64,000 nucleotides of DNA from Mycobacterium sp. MS1601 (GCF_001984215.1 NZ_CP019420.1:4402001-4466000); one strand, 5' to 3'. Shown: positions 54,174 to 62,878, counted from the stretch's first letter. A program made the numbers and translations. The notes: a model not told the origin generated them from the letters alone.

Positions 54174-55442
54174 GTGAGTACGTCAGAGCAGGACCATTAC
54201 AGCGAGTTCGACCGGGAACGGCGGGTGCCCGAGGCACCCAAGAGTGCCGCGATGCCGGGCACCAACACCGAGCATCGCGGAGACTTCGCGCGTGACCGCG
54301 CCCGCGTGCTGCACTCTGTCGCCTTCCGCAGGCTTGCCGACAAGACCCAGGTGGTGGGGCCGCGGGAGAGCGAGACGCCGCGCACCCGTCTGACTCACTC
54401 GCTGGAGGTTGCCCAGATCGGCCGGGGGATGGCGATCGGGCTGGGCTGCGACCCGGACCTGGTGGACCTGGCCGGGCTGGCGCACGACATCGGCCATCCG
54501 CCCTACGGGCACAACGGCGAGCGGGCGCTCGACGAGATCGCCAAGATCTTCGGCGGGTTCGAAGGCAACGCCCAGAACTTCCGGATCCTCACCCGGCTGG
54601 AACCCAAAGTCCTTGATGCCGAAGGTCGTTCCGCTGGACTGAACCTGACTCGCGCCGCATTGGACGCGGTGGCCAAGTATCCGTGGCGGCGCGGTGACCG
54701 CAAGAAGTTCGGTTTCTACGACGACGACGGCGAGGGCGCGGACTGGGTGCGCAAGGGTGCCCCGGTCGACCGTCCCTGCCTGGAAGCTCAGGTGATGGAC
54801 TGGGCCGACGACGTGGCCTACTCCGTCCATGACGTCGAAGACGGCGTGATCTCCGGCCGGATCGACCTGAGGGTGCTGGCTGATCCCGATGCCGCCGCAT
54901 CGCTGGCGCGCCTGGGCGCCCAGTCGTTCCACGCCGTGCCCGAGGACCTGCTCGAAGCCGCTGCGCGTCTCTCGGAGCTGCCGGTGGTGGCCGACGTCGG
55001 CAAATACGACGGCACGCTGGCCGCGTCGGTGGCGCTGAAACGACTCACCAGCGAATTGGTGGGCCGATTCGCCAACGCGGCCATCACCGAGACCAGAGCC
55101 GTTGCCGGCGGCGGACCGCTGGGCCGCTTTCAGGCCGATCTACACGTCCCGGCGCTGGTGCGCGCCGAGGTGGCGGTGCTCAAGATCTTGGCGCTGCAGT
55201 TCATCATGTCCGACCACCGGCACCTGGGAATCCAGACCGAGCAGCGCAACCGCATCCACGAGGTGGCGCTGGCGCTGTGGGCACAGGCTCCAGGCAGCCT
55301 CGACCCCCAGTTCGCACCCGAGTTCGTTGCCGCCGCCGACGACGGGGCCCGGCTGCGGGTGGTGATCGACCAGATTGCGTCGTACACCGAGTCCCGGTTG
55401 GAACGAGTGCACGAGGCGCGCTCGCCCCGACCCCTAGACTGA
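54174..55442 (+). CDS. dgt: Deoxyguanosinetriphosphate triphosphohydrolase-like protein
   Basis: A 422-residue HD-domain dNTP triphosphohydrolase that cuts dNTPs to nucleoside and triphosphate. The HD motif is split as [14 protein letters not shown] and [15 protein letters not shown], with a later Asp in [16 protein letters not shown]. The N-terminus [24 protein letters not shown] is characteristic. GTG 54174 is chosen because the open frame upstream is in the TPM gene on the other strand. No ribosome site is seen, and a GACTAT hexamer six bases before the GTG suggests a leaderless start. It sits 4 bp before dnaG. Confidence 0.93.
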   Translation: MSTSEQDHYSEFDRERRVPEAPKSAAMPGTNTEHRGDFARDRARVLHSVAFRRLADKTQVVGPRESETPRTRLTHSLEVAQIGRGMAIGLGCDPDLVDLAGLAHDIGHPPYGHNGERALDEIAKIFGGFEGNAQNFRILTRLEPKVLDAEGRSAGLNLTRAALDAVAKYPWRRGDRKKFGFYDDDGEGADWVRKGAPVDRPCLEAQVMDWADDVAYSVHDVEDGVISGRIDLRVLADPDAAASLARLGAQSFHAVPEDLLEAAARLSELPVVADVGKYDGTLAASVALKRLTSELVGRFANAAITETRAVAGGGPLGRFQADLHVPALVRAEVAVLKILALQFIMSDHRHLGIQTEQRNRIHEVALALWAQAPGSLDPQFAPEFVAAADDGARLRVVIDQIASYTESRLERVHEARSPRPLD

Positions 55443-55446
55443 TCAG

Positions 55447-57342
55447 ATGGCCGGCCGGATTTCTGATCGCGATATCGCGGCCATTCGTGAGAAAACCCGC
55501 ATCGAGGACGTCGTCGGCGACTACGTGCAACTACGCCGGGCGGGAGCGGACTCCCTCAAAGGGCTGTGCCCGTTCCACGACGAGAAGTCACCGTCGTTTC
55601 ACGTACGGCCCAACCACGGTCACTTCCACTGCTTCGGCTGCGGCGAGGGCGGTGACGTCTACGCCTTCCTGCAGAAGATGGAGCACATCAGTTTCGTCGA
55701 GGCCGTCGAACTGCTGGCCGACAAGATCAATTACACCGTCACCTACACCGGCGCCTCGACCACCAATGTGCAGCGCGACCGGGGCAGCCGCAGCCGGTTG
55801 ATCGCCGCCAACGCCGCCGCCGCCGAGTTCTATGCCGAACAGTTGGAGAGCCCCGACGCCGCCACCGCCAGGCAGTACCTGACCGAGCGTAACTTCGACG
55901 CCGCCGCGGCCAGGATGTTCGGCTGCGGGTACGCGCCCGCGGGTTGGGACACCCTGACAAAACACCTGCTGCGCAAAGGTTTCGAGTTCAAGGAGCTCGA
56001 GGCTGCCGGCCTGTCGCGGGAGGGCAAACGCGGCCCCATGGATCGGTTCCACCGCAGGCTGCTGTGGCCCATCCGCGGGTCATCGGGTGAGGTCATCGGT
56101 TTTGGTGCCCGACGATTGTTCGACGACGACCAGAACCAGGCCAAGTACGTCAACACCCCCGAGACCACGCTGTACAAGAAGTCCAACGTGCTGTTCGGCA
56201 TCGACCAGGCCAAGCGGGACATCGCCCGCGGTCACCAGGCTGTCGTCGTCGAGGGGTACACCGACGTCATGGCGATGCACCTGGCCGGCGTCACCACCGC
56301 GGTGGCCTCGTGCGGCACCGCGTTCGGCGACGAGCACCTGTCGATGCTGCGGCGACTCATGATGGACGACAAGTTCTTTCGCGGCGAGCTCATCTATGTG
56401 TTCGACGGTGACGCGGCCGGACGGGCCGCGGCGCTCAAGGCTTTCGAGGGGGAGCAGAACCTGGCCGGGCAGTCGTTCGTGGCCGTCGCCGCCGACGGAA
56501 TGGACCCGTGCGATCTGCGCCTCAAGAGCGGCGACACCGCGCTGCGTGATCTGGTGGCCCGGCGAACCCCGTTGTTCGAGTTCGCGGTTCGCGCCACCCT
56601 GGCCGAGATCGACCTCGACACCGCCGAGGGGAGGGTGACGGCGTTGCGGCGCTGCGTCCCAACGGTGGCGAAGATCAAGGATCCGACGCTTCGCGACGAG
56701 TACGCCCGCCAGCTGGCCGGATGGGTTGGCTGGGATGACGTGGCTCAAGTGATCCGGCGGGTGCGTGAGGAAGCCAAGGACCCCAGGGCGAGGGCCGACG
56801 GGAAACGGGCGGCACCGGCACGGAAGGCGCCGGTGGTGGGCCGGCCCGACCCTCGTGACCCGACACTGCGGCCGCAACGCGAAGCACTCAAATCGGCGCT
56901 GCAGTACCCGGTGTTGGCAGGTCCGGTGTTCGACTCCCTGGCGCCCGAGAGCTTCACCCACCCCGCGTATGCGGCGGTGCGCGCCGCTCTCGACGCGGCC
57001 GGCGGCACCGCCTCCAGCGTCGGCGGCGCGCAGTGGATCGACCAGGTGCGCCAGCAGACCACCGCGCCTGCCGTCGCCGCACTGATCAACGAACTCAGCG
57101 TCGAAGCCGTCACCGCCACCACAGATGAAGAGAAGTTGCCGCGCTACATCTCCAGCGTGTTGGCCCGCCTGCAGGAAGTGTGGATCGGGCGCCAGATCGC
57201 CGAGGTGAAGTCCAAGTTGCAGCGCATGTCGCCGGTAGAGCAGGGCGATGAGTATCACGCTCTGTTCGGCGATCTGGTGGCCATGGAGGCCTACCGGCGC
57301 AGCTTGCTGCAACAGGCCAGCGGGGACGATCTCACCGCGTGA
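55447..57342 (+). CDS. dnaG: DNA primase DnaG
   Basis: A 631-residue primase making RNA primers for replication. The CHC2 zinc domain has Cys41, His44, Cys62 and Cys65 (CPFHDEKSPSF, FHCFGCGEGGD). The TOPRIM catalytic core has VVVEGYTDVMAMHLAG and YVFDGDAAGRAA, with ACGTAFGDEH between. The C-terminal helicase-interaction region is variable and less clear. ATG 55447 lies 4 bp after dgt, giving a nucleotide and replication pair conserved in mycobacteria. Confidence 0.97.
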   Translation: MAGRISDRDIAAIREKTRIEDVVGDYVQLRRAGADSLKGLCPFHDEKSPSFHVRPNHGHFHCFGCGEGGDVYAFLQKMEHISFVEAVELLADKINYTVTYTGASTTNVQRDRGSRSRLIAANAAAAEFYAEQLESPDAATARQYLTERNFDAAAARMFGCGYAPAGWDTLTKHLLRKGFEFKELEAAGLSREGKRGPMDRFHRRLLWPIRGSSGEVIGFGARRLFDDDQNQAKYVNTPETTLYKKSNVLFGIDQAKRDIARGHQAVVVEGYTDVMAMHLAGVTTAVASCGTAFGDEHLSMLRRLMMDDKFFRGELIYVFDGDAAGRAAALKAFEGEQNLAGQSFVAVAADGMDPCDLRLKSGDTALRDLVARRTPLFEFAVRATLAEIDLDTAEGRVTALRRCVPTVAKIKDPTLRDEYARQLAGWVGWDDVAQVIRRVREEAKDPRARADGKRAAPARKAPVVGRPDPRDPTLRPQREALKSALQYPVLAGPVFDSLAPESFTHPAYAAVRAALDAAGGTASSVGGAQWIDQVRQQTTAPAVAALINELSVEAVTATTDEEKLPRYISSVLARLQEVWIGRQIAEVKSKLQRMSPVEQGDEYHALFGDLVAMEAYRRSLLQQASGDDLTA

Positions 57343-57418
57343 GAGGTTGTCGCGGCGGCAAAGGAGTTAGGCTCTCGGGTAGGCCGGGGGGCCGCAGGTC
57401 CGAGTGAAAGGCAGACTG

Positions 57419-57748
57419 ATGGGATCCACGCGACGCATGGTGGCCGTCGGCGCATTTGCTGCTGCCGCAGTTGCAGCGCCTCTCTACGCTGCGCTGAGCA
57501 CCCCCGAACCCGTCAGCACCCAGGCAGAGTGCCTGGCCTGGCTCGGCTCGAAGGCTGACGGCGTGTGCATCGGCAATTCGCTGGGCAGCCAGGGTCCCAC
57601 CCTCAACGGCACCGGAGTCGGGCCAAGCAGCCCCGGACCCGGCATGGGTGGCATCGGCGTCGGCACCCCCGGTGTCGGTATCGGCAACGGTGGTTTTTAC
57701 ACCTCGCCGCTGATGCCCGGCACGTCGGTCAACATCCCGCTCGCCTAA
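57419..57748 (+). CDS. Small secreted Gly/Pro-rich protein (Rv2342-like position)
   Basis: A 109-residue exported protein. A signal peptide (RRMVAVGAFAAAAVAAPLYAALS) precedes a short Cys-containing segment (TQAECLAWLGSKADGVCIG) and a Gly/Pro-rich low-complexity tail (GTGVGPSSPGPGMGGIGVG). The two Cys could pair. ATG 57419 has AAAGG seven bases upstream; an in-frame GTG at 57404 is an alternative. I do not recognise a family beyond mycobacterial secreted proteins of this position. It ends overlapping the next, convergent gene by 4 bp. Confidence 0.7.
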   Translation: MGSTRRMVAVGAFAAAAVAAPLYAALSTPEPVSTQAECLAWLGSKADGVCIGNSLGSQGPTLNGTGVGPSSPGPGMGGIGVGTPGVGIGNGGFYTSPLMPGTSVNIPLA

Positions 57749-57987
57749 ATCCTGCGTTTTTCGGGTCCGATCACCGAGGTCTTGTTGTCGATGTCGGTGA
57801 GCTTGACCATGGCCGGATCCGGCGACACCTGGTCGGCGATCTTACGGCGACCCGCGTCCAGTACTGCCTTGGCTGCGGGGTGCCCGGTCACCGCCTTGTA
57901 GGTGCCGGCGATCTGTTCGTAGCGACGACGGCCGGCCTTTGCACCCAGCACATAGCCGACTCCCAGTACGACGACAAAGCGGATCAC
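57745..57987 (-). CDS. Small membrane-associated conserved protein
   Basis: An 80-residue protein with one N-terminal hydrophobic segment (IRFVVVLGVGYVLGAKAG) followed by a basic, helical region (RRRYEQIAGTYKAV, DAGRRKIADQVS). The layout GxxxGYVLGAKAGRRRYEQI resembles the YtxH-type small envelope proteins common in actinobacteria. The GTG at 57987 is preceded by GGGAGG at 7 bases, a good ribosome site, so I reject the longer 108-residue frame. Function unknown. Confidence 0.75.
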   Translation of the reverse strand: MIRFVVVLGVGYVLGAKAGRRRYEQIAGTYKAVTGHPAAKAVLDAGRRKIADQVSPDPAMVKLTDIDNKTSVIGPEKRRI

Positions 57988-58194
57988 TGCGTGGCCTCCC
58001 AGACGTTGACGTTGCCGTCCATCCTGCCTCATTTCGATCGGTCTGGATCCGGGCACGCCTGCAGCTCGCATCGACGTGGTTGCAGGGGCCGTTCAGCGGG
58101 ATCCGATAATGCCGCTGCCGTCCTGGTGAACGGTTCGAGGATGTCCCAGGGGACTGTTGCTGGATCTTCGGCCGATGTGGCCGGGAAAGAAAAG

Positions 58195-58267
58195 CTCCCC
58201 CGCTTGGACTCGAACCAAGAACCGTCCGATTAACAGTCGGAAGCTCTGCCAATTGAGCTACAGGGGA
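58195..58267 (-). tRNA. asnT: tRNA-Asn (anticodon GTT)
   Basis: A 73-nt cloverleaf. The acceptor stem TCCCCTG pairs with CGGGGGA (one G-T pair), followed by discriminator G; CCA is not encoded. The D arm holds AGCTCAATTGGCAGAGC, the anticodon stem-loop is TCCGACTGTTAATCGGA with GTT at 58232-58234, and the T arm is GTTCTTGGTTCGAGTCCAAG. It lies between the small membrane protein and the oxidase subunit genes. Confidence 0.97.
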
Positions 58268-58284
58268 ATGCGCTCGATGACTTT

Positions 58285-58290
58285 AGCGTA
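58285..58290 (-). promoter_or_regulatory. -10-like TACGCT for tRNA-Asn
   Basis: On the minus strand TACGCT (TANNNT) ends 17 bases before the tRNA 5' end, a fair spacing for a short leader. No clear -35 is seen. Confidence 0.35.
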
Positions 58291-58399
58291 CGAGGCACGT
58301 CCACTGAAAATCGCCAGCGTGCAGCCACCTGTGCCGTCCATCCAGCCCTGTTCGGGATCAGGTGTCGTGTCATCGGGCCGGCGCCGGTAGCAGGTGCCT

Positions 58400-58669
58400 T
58401 CATCCCGGCAAGAACAGGAACAGCCCCGACAGCACCGCCCACAGCGCCACGCAGTAGGCCTCGAAGAGCACGCGTAGCGGGATCGGTGCATGGCGCAGTT
58501 CCATGAAGTCCAGGCCCACCAGCCGGACCTTGGCGGCCGCGATGGCCAGCACCGCCACCGCGACCAGAGATCCGGCACCGTGGTCCGCGCCGACCAGCCA
58601 GGAAGCCACGGTCGCGGCCACCAAGATGAGCCAGCTGAGCCCGGCCCGGTTCTGCACGTAACGCAGCAT
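58400..58669 (-). CDS. Cytochrome c oxidase subunit IV-like membrane protein
   Basis: An 89-residue protein with three hydrophobic helices (LSWLILVAATVASWLVG, LVAVAVLAIAAAKVRLVGLDFMEL, VLFEAYCVALWAVLSGLFLF). The segment KVRLVGLDFMELRHAP is the signature of the prokaryotic oxidase subunit IV family (CyoD/NorF-like). The ATG overlaps the stop of the subunit III gene, so the two are co-translated. No catalytic subunit I or II is in the window, so it may serve an oxidase or NO reductase encoded elsewhere. Confidence 0.82.
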   Translation of the reverse strand: MLRYVQNRAGLSWLILVAATVASWLVGADHGAGSLVAVAVLAIAAAKVRLVGLDFMELRHAPIPLRVLFEAYCVALWAVLSGLFLFLPG

Positions 58670-59409
58670 CAGCTCACCAGATACAGCAGCGGGAACAAGA
58701 CGATCCAGAGCAGGTCCACCAGATGCCAGAAGCATCCTCCGCCTTCGATCAGCGCCATCCGGGTGTCGCTGAGCTGGATCACTGTTGGGCCGGCCCGCTG
58801 TCGCCCTCGTGCCTCGGGCTCGGCGACCGGCCCGGTTGTTGTTGGGCCGGCCCGCTGTCGCCCTCGTGCCTCGGGGTCGGCGACCGGCCCGGGTTTGTTT
58901 GGGCCGGCCCGCTGTCGCCCTCGTGCCTCGGGCTCGGCGACCGGCCCGGTCAGTCGCGCCTGGGTCGCCAGCAGCACCAGAACCGCCATGCCCACACAGA
59001 CGTGGAACAGATGCAGCCCGGTGAGGATGAAGTAGTACAGATAGAAGTCGCTGGCGCCGGGTCCGTGTCCGGCCCCGGCCAGCGAGGTGTACTCGTAGAG
59101 CTTCAGCCCCACGAACAGCGCGCCACAACCGATGGCCGCTACCACAGCCCGGAACGCAACCGCCGAGTCTCGAGCGCGCAGGGCCGCGAGGTACACCACC
59201 ACGCACAGTGAACTGGACAACAAGACCAGGGTGTTGACCAGCCCGACATCCAGATGCAGGGTCCGCCGGCCGGCGTCGAAAACCTCAGGAGCGGAGGCTC
59301 TTTCGACCAGGAAGGTACTGAATATCACCGCGAACACCAGCATGTCACCGAATAGGAACACCCAGGTGCCCTGTTCGCCCGGCACTCGCCGGGTTGCCAG
59401 CGAAGTCAC
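58669..59409 (-). CDS. Heme-copper oxidase subunit III-like protein with in-frame tandem repeat
   Basis: A 246-residue membrane protein of the COX3/NorE family: GEQGTWVFLFGDMLVFAVIFSTFL, LVNTLVLLSSSLCVVVYLAAL, LFVGLKLYEY, FYLYYFILTGLHLFHVCVGMAVLV, and a last helix FWHLVDLLWIVLFPLLYLVS. The conserved Glu of helix III (KLYEY) is kept. Between the last two helices lies an insertion of about 55 residues made of three near-identical 19-residue units (GPVAEPEARGRQRAGP plus three). GTG 59409 overlaps the stop of the membrane protein upstream; the longer frame is that gene in another frame. Confidence 0.87.
   Translation of the reverse strand: MTSLATRRVPGEQGTWVFLFGDMLVFAVIFSTFLVERASAPEVFDAGRRTLHLDVGLVNTLVLLSSSLCVVVYLAALRARDSAVAFRAVVAAIGCGALFVGLKLYEYTSLAGAGHGPGASDFYLYYFILTGLHLFHVCVGMAVLVLLATQARLTGPVAEPEARGRQRAGPNKPGPVADPEARGRQRAGPTTTGPVAEPEARGRQRAGPTVIQLSDTRMALIEGGGCFWHLVDLLWIVLFPLLYLVS
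58787..58950. repeat. 57-bp tandem repeat (2.9 copies) inside the subunit III gene
   Basis: Three units begin at 58787, 58844 and 58901 with exact 57-bp spacing. The first 47 bases of each unit differ by one substitution, with more variation in the last 10. Each unit is itself palindromic: GGGCCGG at one end and CCGGCCC at the other, with an inner TCGCC/GGCGA pair. Because 57 is a multiple of three, the gene stays open. Confidence 0.95.
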
Positions 59410-60113
59410 GCGGCGGCGGCCGACAACTGTTCTGCGCGTTGTTGCGCGGAAACCGCTCGCAGCAGCACGTATGTGGTGGTGAACATCCACAGCGTCAGCG
59501 CCACCCCTGGGATGTAGAACGCGAACACCCCGTGCCACGCCAGCGGCCCGTCGTTGAACACCACGACCACGCAGCCGGGCAGCGACAGCAGTGCCACCCA
59601 GAGGTTGAAGTAGCCGTACCAACGCGGGAAATCGCTGCCGGGCATGAAGGACGCGATGGCCAGCGTGACGTTCTGCACCACAATGGTCCCGACGATCCCG
59701 ATGAACATCAGCCAGAACACATCGTTGAGGGCAAGAGTGATCTCGGCGGGCCGGGTCTCCGGACGGAACGCGGCCGCGGCCATGATGAGGAACGGAAACA
59801 GCAGCGCCGGAACAAAGATGGTGGCCGCGAACAACTGCGTCATCGACAGCATGCCCCACTGGCCCTCGATGCGGCGAATGCGCAGCACGATGGTTGCCAG
59901 GAACGGCAGCGCGAGCACCGCCGTGAGGATGCACCCGGCCACGCCGAGACGCACCAGGATCTTGTTGTCGACGTAGAACTCGGCGATCTCGTCGGCTGAC
60001 GCCACCGGTGACAGCGGCGGGAACATGCCTGCCAGGCCGGAGAAGCAGGTGCCGTAGAGCACCAGCATGACGGTTCCGCACCATGCTCCGACGCGCTGCA
60101 GCCTCAGCTCCAC
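59406..60113 (-). CDS. Hypothetical multi-pass membrane protein
   Basis: A 235-residue protein with about six hydrophobic helices (VGAWCGTVMLVLYGTCFSGLAG, LGVAGCILTAVLALPFLATIVL, TQLFAATIFVPALLFPFLIMAAAAF, VFWLMFIGIVGTIVVQNVTLAIASF, WVALLSLPGCVVVVF, GVFAFYIPGVALTLWMFTTTYVLLRAV). No heme- or copper-ligand pattern is obvious. It is first in a three-gene unit with oxidase subunits III and IV, overlapping the former by GTGA, so it may belong to a respiratory or NO-handling complex. I cannot name the family. Confidence 0.75.
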   Translation of the reverse strand: MELRLQRVGAWCGTVMLVLYGTCFSGLAGMFPPLSPVASADEIAEFYVDNKILVRLGVAGCILTAVLALPFLATIVLRIRRIEGQWGMLSMTQLFAATIFVPALLFPFLIMAAAAFRPETRPAEITLALNDVFWLMFIGIVGTIVVQNVTLAIASFMPGSDFPRWYGYFNLWVALLSLPGCVVVVFNDGPLAWHGVFAFYIPGVALTLWMFTTTYVLLRAVSAQQRAEQLSAAAA

Positions 60114-60138
60114 GGCCCAAAGCTACTGCGCTGAACCT

Positions 60139-60166
60139 CTAGTTATGACAATTTTGTCAAAACTAG
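60139..60166. promoter_or_regulatory. 28-bp palindrome between acyl-CoA oxidase-like gene and oxidase subunit unit
   Basis: CTAGTT-A-TGACAA-TT-TTGTCA-A-AACTAG pairs at all but one position of each arm. It overlaps the stop codon of the acyl-CoA enzyme and lies 26 bp upstream of the membrane protein start. It could be a regulator site (TetR-like TGACAA dyad) or a short terminator stem. Minus-strand TTGACA within it equals a consensus -35. Confidence 0.6.
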
Positions 60167-62058
60167 TGCAGCATCTCCGCGTCCCGCAGTTGAGCCGGAA
60201 TGCCGAAACCGTCAACCAGCAATTCGGCATGTGGGCGCAGCTTGCGGCAGCGGTCGTTGATGGCACGGGTCACCGCCTTGGCCCGCTCGGTGGACAGGAA
60301 TCGGTGCTCGACGAACCAGGCCTTGTCGCTGTTGATCACGTCGAGTGCGTACAGGTCACACACCAGGTTCAGGACCTCACGGGCGCCGTCGTCCTCGCAG
60401 GTGTTGATGCCCGCGACGAAGGCTTCCAGGATGATCCGGTCGATATGGGCTTGTGCGGCATGGAGCACGTGGTCCTGCACGGAGTTGAAGGCATCGAAGG
60501 CCGACATCTCCTTTGCCTTGGCCTGCAGGCGCCGAGCCACCGACGCCAGCATGTACTGCTCGCGGTCCTCGAACATCTTCACCTGGGTGCCGCGGTTGAA
60601 GAGGCTGCCCTCTTCCTCGTTGTCCTGACGGGTGTCCAGGATGGTCTGCATGATCGTCTCAGCCGCGGTGCGCTTGAGCACCCGCTCGCCTGCGAAGTTG
60701 GCCGCGAACCGCACCCACTCCACCGGGCTCATGGTCTTGATGTCGTCGGCGTAGGCCGTCAGCAGTTCCTTGGCCACCAGCTGGGTCAACACGTGGTTGT
60801 CGCCCTCGAACGTGGTGAACACGTCGGTGTCGGCCTTGAGGGCGATCAGCCGGTTGTCGGCCAGATAGCCTGCGCCGCCGCATGCTTCGCGCGCCTCCTG
60901 AATGGCTTTGGTGGCATGCCAGGTGTTGGCGGCTTTGAGCCCTGCGGCGCGTGATTCCAGTTCGCGCTGTTCCTCGGCATCGGGGTTGTCGGCCGTCTGC
61001 AGCTCGTGACATTTGGCCACCAGCTCGTTCTGCGCGAACTGCAGCGCATACGATTTCGCGATCAGCGGGAACAGCCTGCGCTGGTGCACCAGATAGTCCA
61101 TGATCAGCACCTCGTTACCGTCGGGTGCTTCGAACTGCTTACGCTGCAACGCATAGCGGGTGGCGATATCGAGAGCCACCCGGGCCGCGGCACCTGCGCT
61201 GCCGCCGACGGTGACCCGCCCTCGAATCAGGGTGCCCAGCATGGTGAAGAAGCGGCGGTTCGGGTTGTCGATCGCCGAGGAGTAGGTACCGTCGGCGGCG
61301 ACGTCGGCGTACTTGTTCAGCAGGTTCTCCCGCGGAACACGGACGTGATCGAACATGATGCGACCGTTGTCCACACCGGGCAGTCCGCCCTTGTAGTGGC
61401 AATCCGAGGTGGTGACGCCCGGCAGGTCGTTGCCGGCGTCATCGCGGATGGGGACCACGAGGCAGTGCACGCCGTGGTTGGTGCCGCCGGTGATCAACTG
61501 CGCGAAAACCGCTGCCACCCTGGCTGTCTGAGCGGCACCGCCGATGTAGTCCTTGCGTGACGACGGAGTGGGGGAGTTGATCACGAACTCCTCGGTCCCA
61601 GGGTCGTAGCTGGCGGTGGTCTCGATGGACTGCACGTCGCTGCCGTGTCCGGTTTCTGTCATCGCGAAGCATCCCAGTACTTCGAGGTCGATGAGCTTGC
61701 GGACGTAGGCTTTGTGGTGCCGTTCGGTGCCCAGGTTCTCGATGGCCCCGCCGAACAGCCCCCACTGAACTCCGGCCTTCACCATCAGTGACAGGTCGCT
61801 CATCGCCAGCATCTCGATCCGGGTGACGGCCGCACCGACGTCGCCGGTGCCGCCGTGCTCCTTCTTGAACCCGTCTTCGGCGGCACCGTGCGCCGCCATG
61901 ATCCGCATCTGTTCGCCCACCTTGGTCCGGGCGATCACCGTGTTGGGCGTGTAATGCGGCTTGAAGACTTCGCCCGACAGCTCCTTGCGCATGGCGTTCT
62001 TGCAGTCACGCCAGCGGCCGTCGAGGGCATTCCGGAGATGCTCCGCAGTGGTGGTCAT
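60163..62058 (-). CDS. Acyl-CoA oxidase/dehydrogenase family protein
   Basis: A 631-residue flavoenzyme longer than usual acyl-CoA dehydrogenases and closer to acyl-CoA oxidase. The middle domain has FAMTETGHGSDVQSIETTA, then FDHVRVPRENLLNKYADV, the helical domain has ALQRKQFEAPDGNEVLIMDYLVHQRRLFPLIA and CGGAGYLADNRLIALKAD, and the catalytic Glu lies in TTFEGDNHVLTQLVAKELL. A C-terminal helical extension of about 180 residues follows, as in acyl-CoA oxidases. It introduces the trans-2 double bond in fatty acyl-CoA; chain length is not readable. Start ATG 62058. Confidence 0.9.
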   Translation of the reverse strand: MTTTAEHLRNALDGRWRDCKNAMRKELSGEVFKPHYTPNTVIARTKVGEQMRIMAAHGAAEDGFKKEHGGTGDVGAAVTRIEMLAMSDLSLMVKAGVQWGLFGGAIENLGTERHHKAYVRKLIDLEVLGCFAMTETGHGSDVQSIETTASYDPGTEEFVINSPTPSSRKDYIGGAAQTARVAAVFAQLITGGTNHGVHCLVVPIRDDAGNDLPGVTTSDCHYKGGLPGVDNGRIMFDHVRVPRENLLNKYADVAADGTYSSAIDNPNRRFFTMLGTLIRGRVTVGGSAGAAARVALDIATRYALQRKQFEAPDGNEVLIMDYLVHQRRLFPLIAKSYALQFAQNELVAKCHELQTADNPDAEEQRELESRAAGLKAANTWHATKAIQEAREACGGAGYLADNRLIALKADTDVFTTFEGDNHVLTQLVAKELLTAYADDIKTMSPVEWVRFAANFAGERVLKRTAAETIMQTILDTRQDNEEEGSLFNRGTQVKMFEDREQYMLASVARRLQAKAKEMSAFDAFNSVQDHVLHAAQAHIDRIILEAFVAGINTCEDDGAREVLNLVCDLYALDVINSDKAWFVEHRFLSTERAKAVTRAINDRCRKLRPHAELLVDGFGIPAQLRDAEMLH

Positions 62059-62135
62059 ACTCGACGGTAACCCGTCGCGGTCCCGAGAAAACTGTGATGT
62101 CGCAAACCACCGGGCAAATGGCGTTAGATGACCTC

Positions 62136-62849
62136 ATGTCCGAGCAGATCAGGCTCCCTCACGAGCACGACCACAAGCACTCCGATGTCAGCGGCGGTTG
62201 GTTGCGGGCAGCGACGTTCGGAGCGATGGATGGTCTGGTGTCCAACACCGCGCTGATCGCAGGTGTGGCCGCTGCGGCTGCTGCGGATGCCGTTGTGCTG
62301 GCCGGCGTTGCCGGGCTGTTGGCGGGGTCGTTCTCGATGGCGCTCGGCGAGTACACGTCCGTGACGACGGCCAATGAGCAGATCGATTCCGAAGTGAAGG
62401 TGGAACGCCGGGCTATTCAGGCAAACCCGCACGGCGAGAAGGCCGAGTTGGTGCAGATGCTCATGCAGATGGGGCTGAGCGAGCCGACCGCCGCCCAGGC
62501 CACCGAGGAACTGCATCGCGACGAGAACAAGGCCACCAACTTCCATCTGGTGCAGGAACTCGGCGTCGATCCCACCGAGAAACCGTCGCCATGGGTGGCT
62601 GCGGGGTCGTCGTTCGTGATGTTCGCAATCGGCGCCATCATTCCGCTGATCCCGTTCCTGCTCGGCTTCGAATCCCTGTGGGCGGGGCTGGCGTGCGGCG
62701 GGCTGGGCTTGCTCGTAGCAGGAGGTCTGGCGGCCCGCTTCACTGGCAAACCGTGGTACTTCGCCAGCCTGCGGCAGCTGGCTTTCGGCGGATTGGCCAT
62801 CGCGGCCACCTATGTCGTCGGCCATCTGATCGGTGCTGTCGTCGCCTGA
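62136..62849 (+). CDS. VIT1/CCC1-family iron/manganese transporter-like protein
   Basis: A 237-residue membrane protein of the VIT family. A His-rich start (PHEHDHKH) precedes GGWLRAATFGAMDGLVSNTALIAGVA, the family's first helix. GLLAGSFSMALGEYTSVTTANEQ contains the second conserved membrane motif, followed by a cytoplasmic Glu-rich helical domain (ELVQMLMQMGLSEPTAAQATEELHRDENKA). Three more helices end the protein. The family moves Fe(II)/Mn(II) into vacuoles in plants and fungi; bacterial roles are less clear. Start uncertain: ATG 62136 or ATG 62097 with 13 more residues. Confidence 0.85.
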   Translation: MSEQIRLPHEHDHKHSDVSGGWLRAATFGAMDGLVSNTALIAGVAAAAAADAVVLAGVAGLLAGSFSMALGEYTSVTTANEQIDSEVKVERRAIQANPHGEKAELVQMLMQMGLSEPTAAQATEELHRDENKATNFHLVQELGVDPTEKPSPWVAAGSSFVMFAIGAIIPLIPFLLGFESLWAGLACGGLGLLVAGGLAARFTGKPWYFASLRQLAFGGLAIAATYVVGHLIGAVVA

Positions 62850-62878
62850 TGTTCACCTGCCGCATCTAAGTTGCCCCC

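Noticed and set aside
58787..58950. CRISPR array
   Set aside because: Repeats are directly adjoining with no unique spacers and lie in a coding frame; no cas genes are present.
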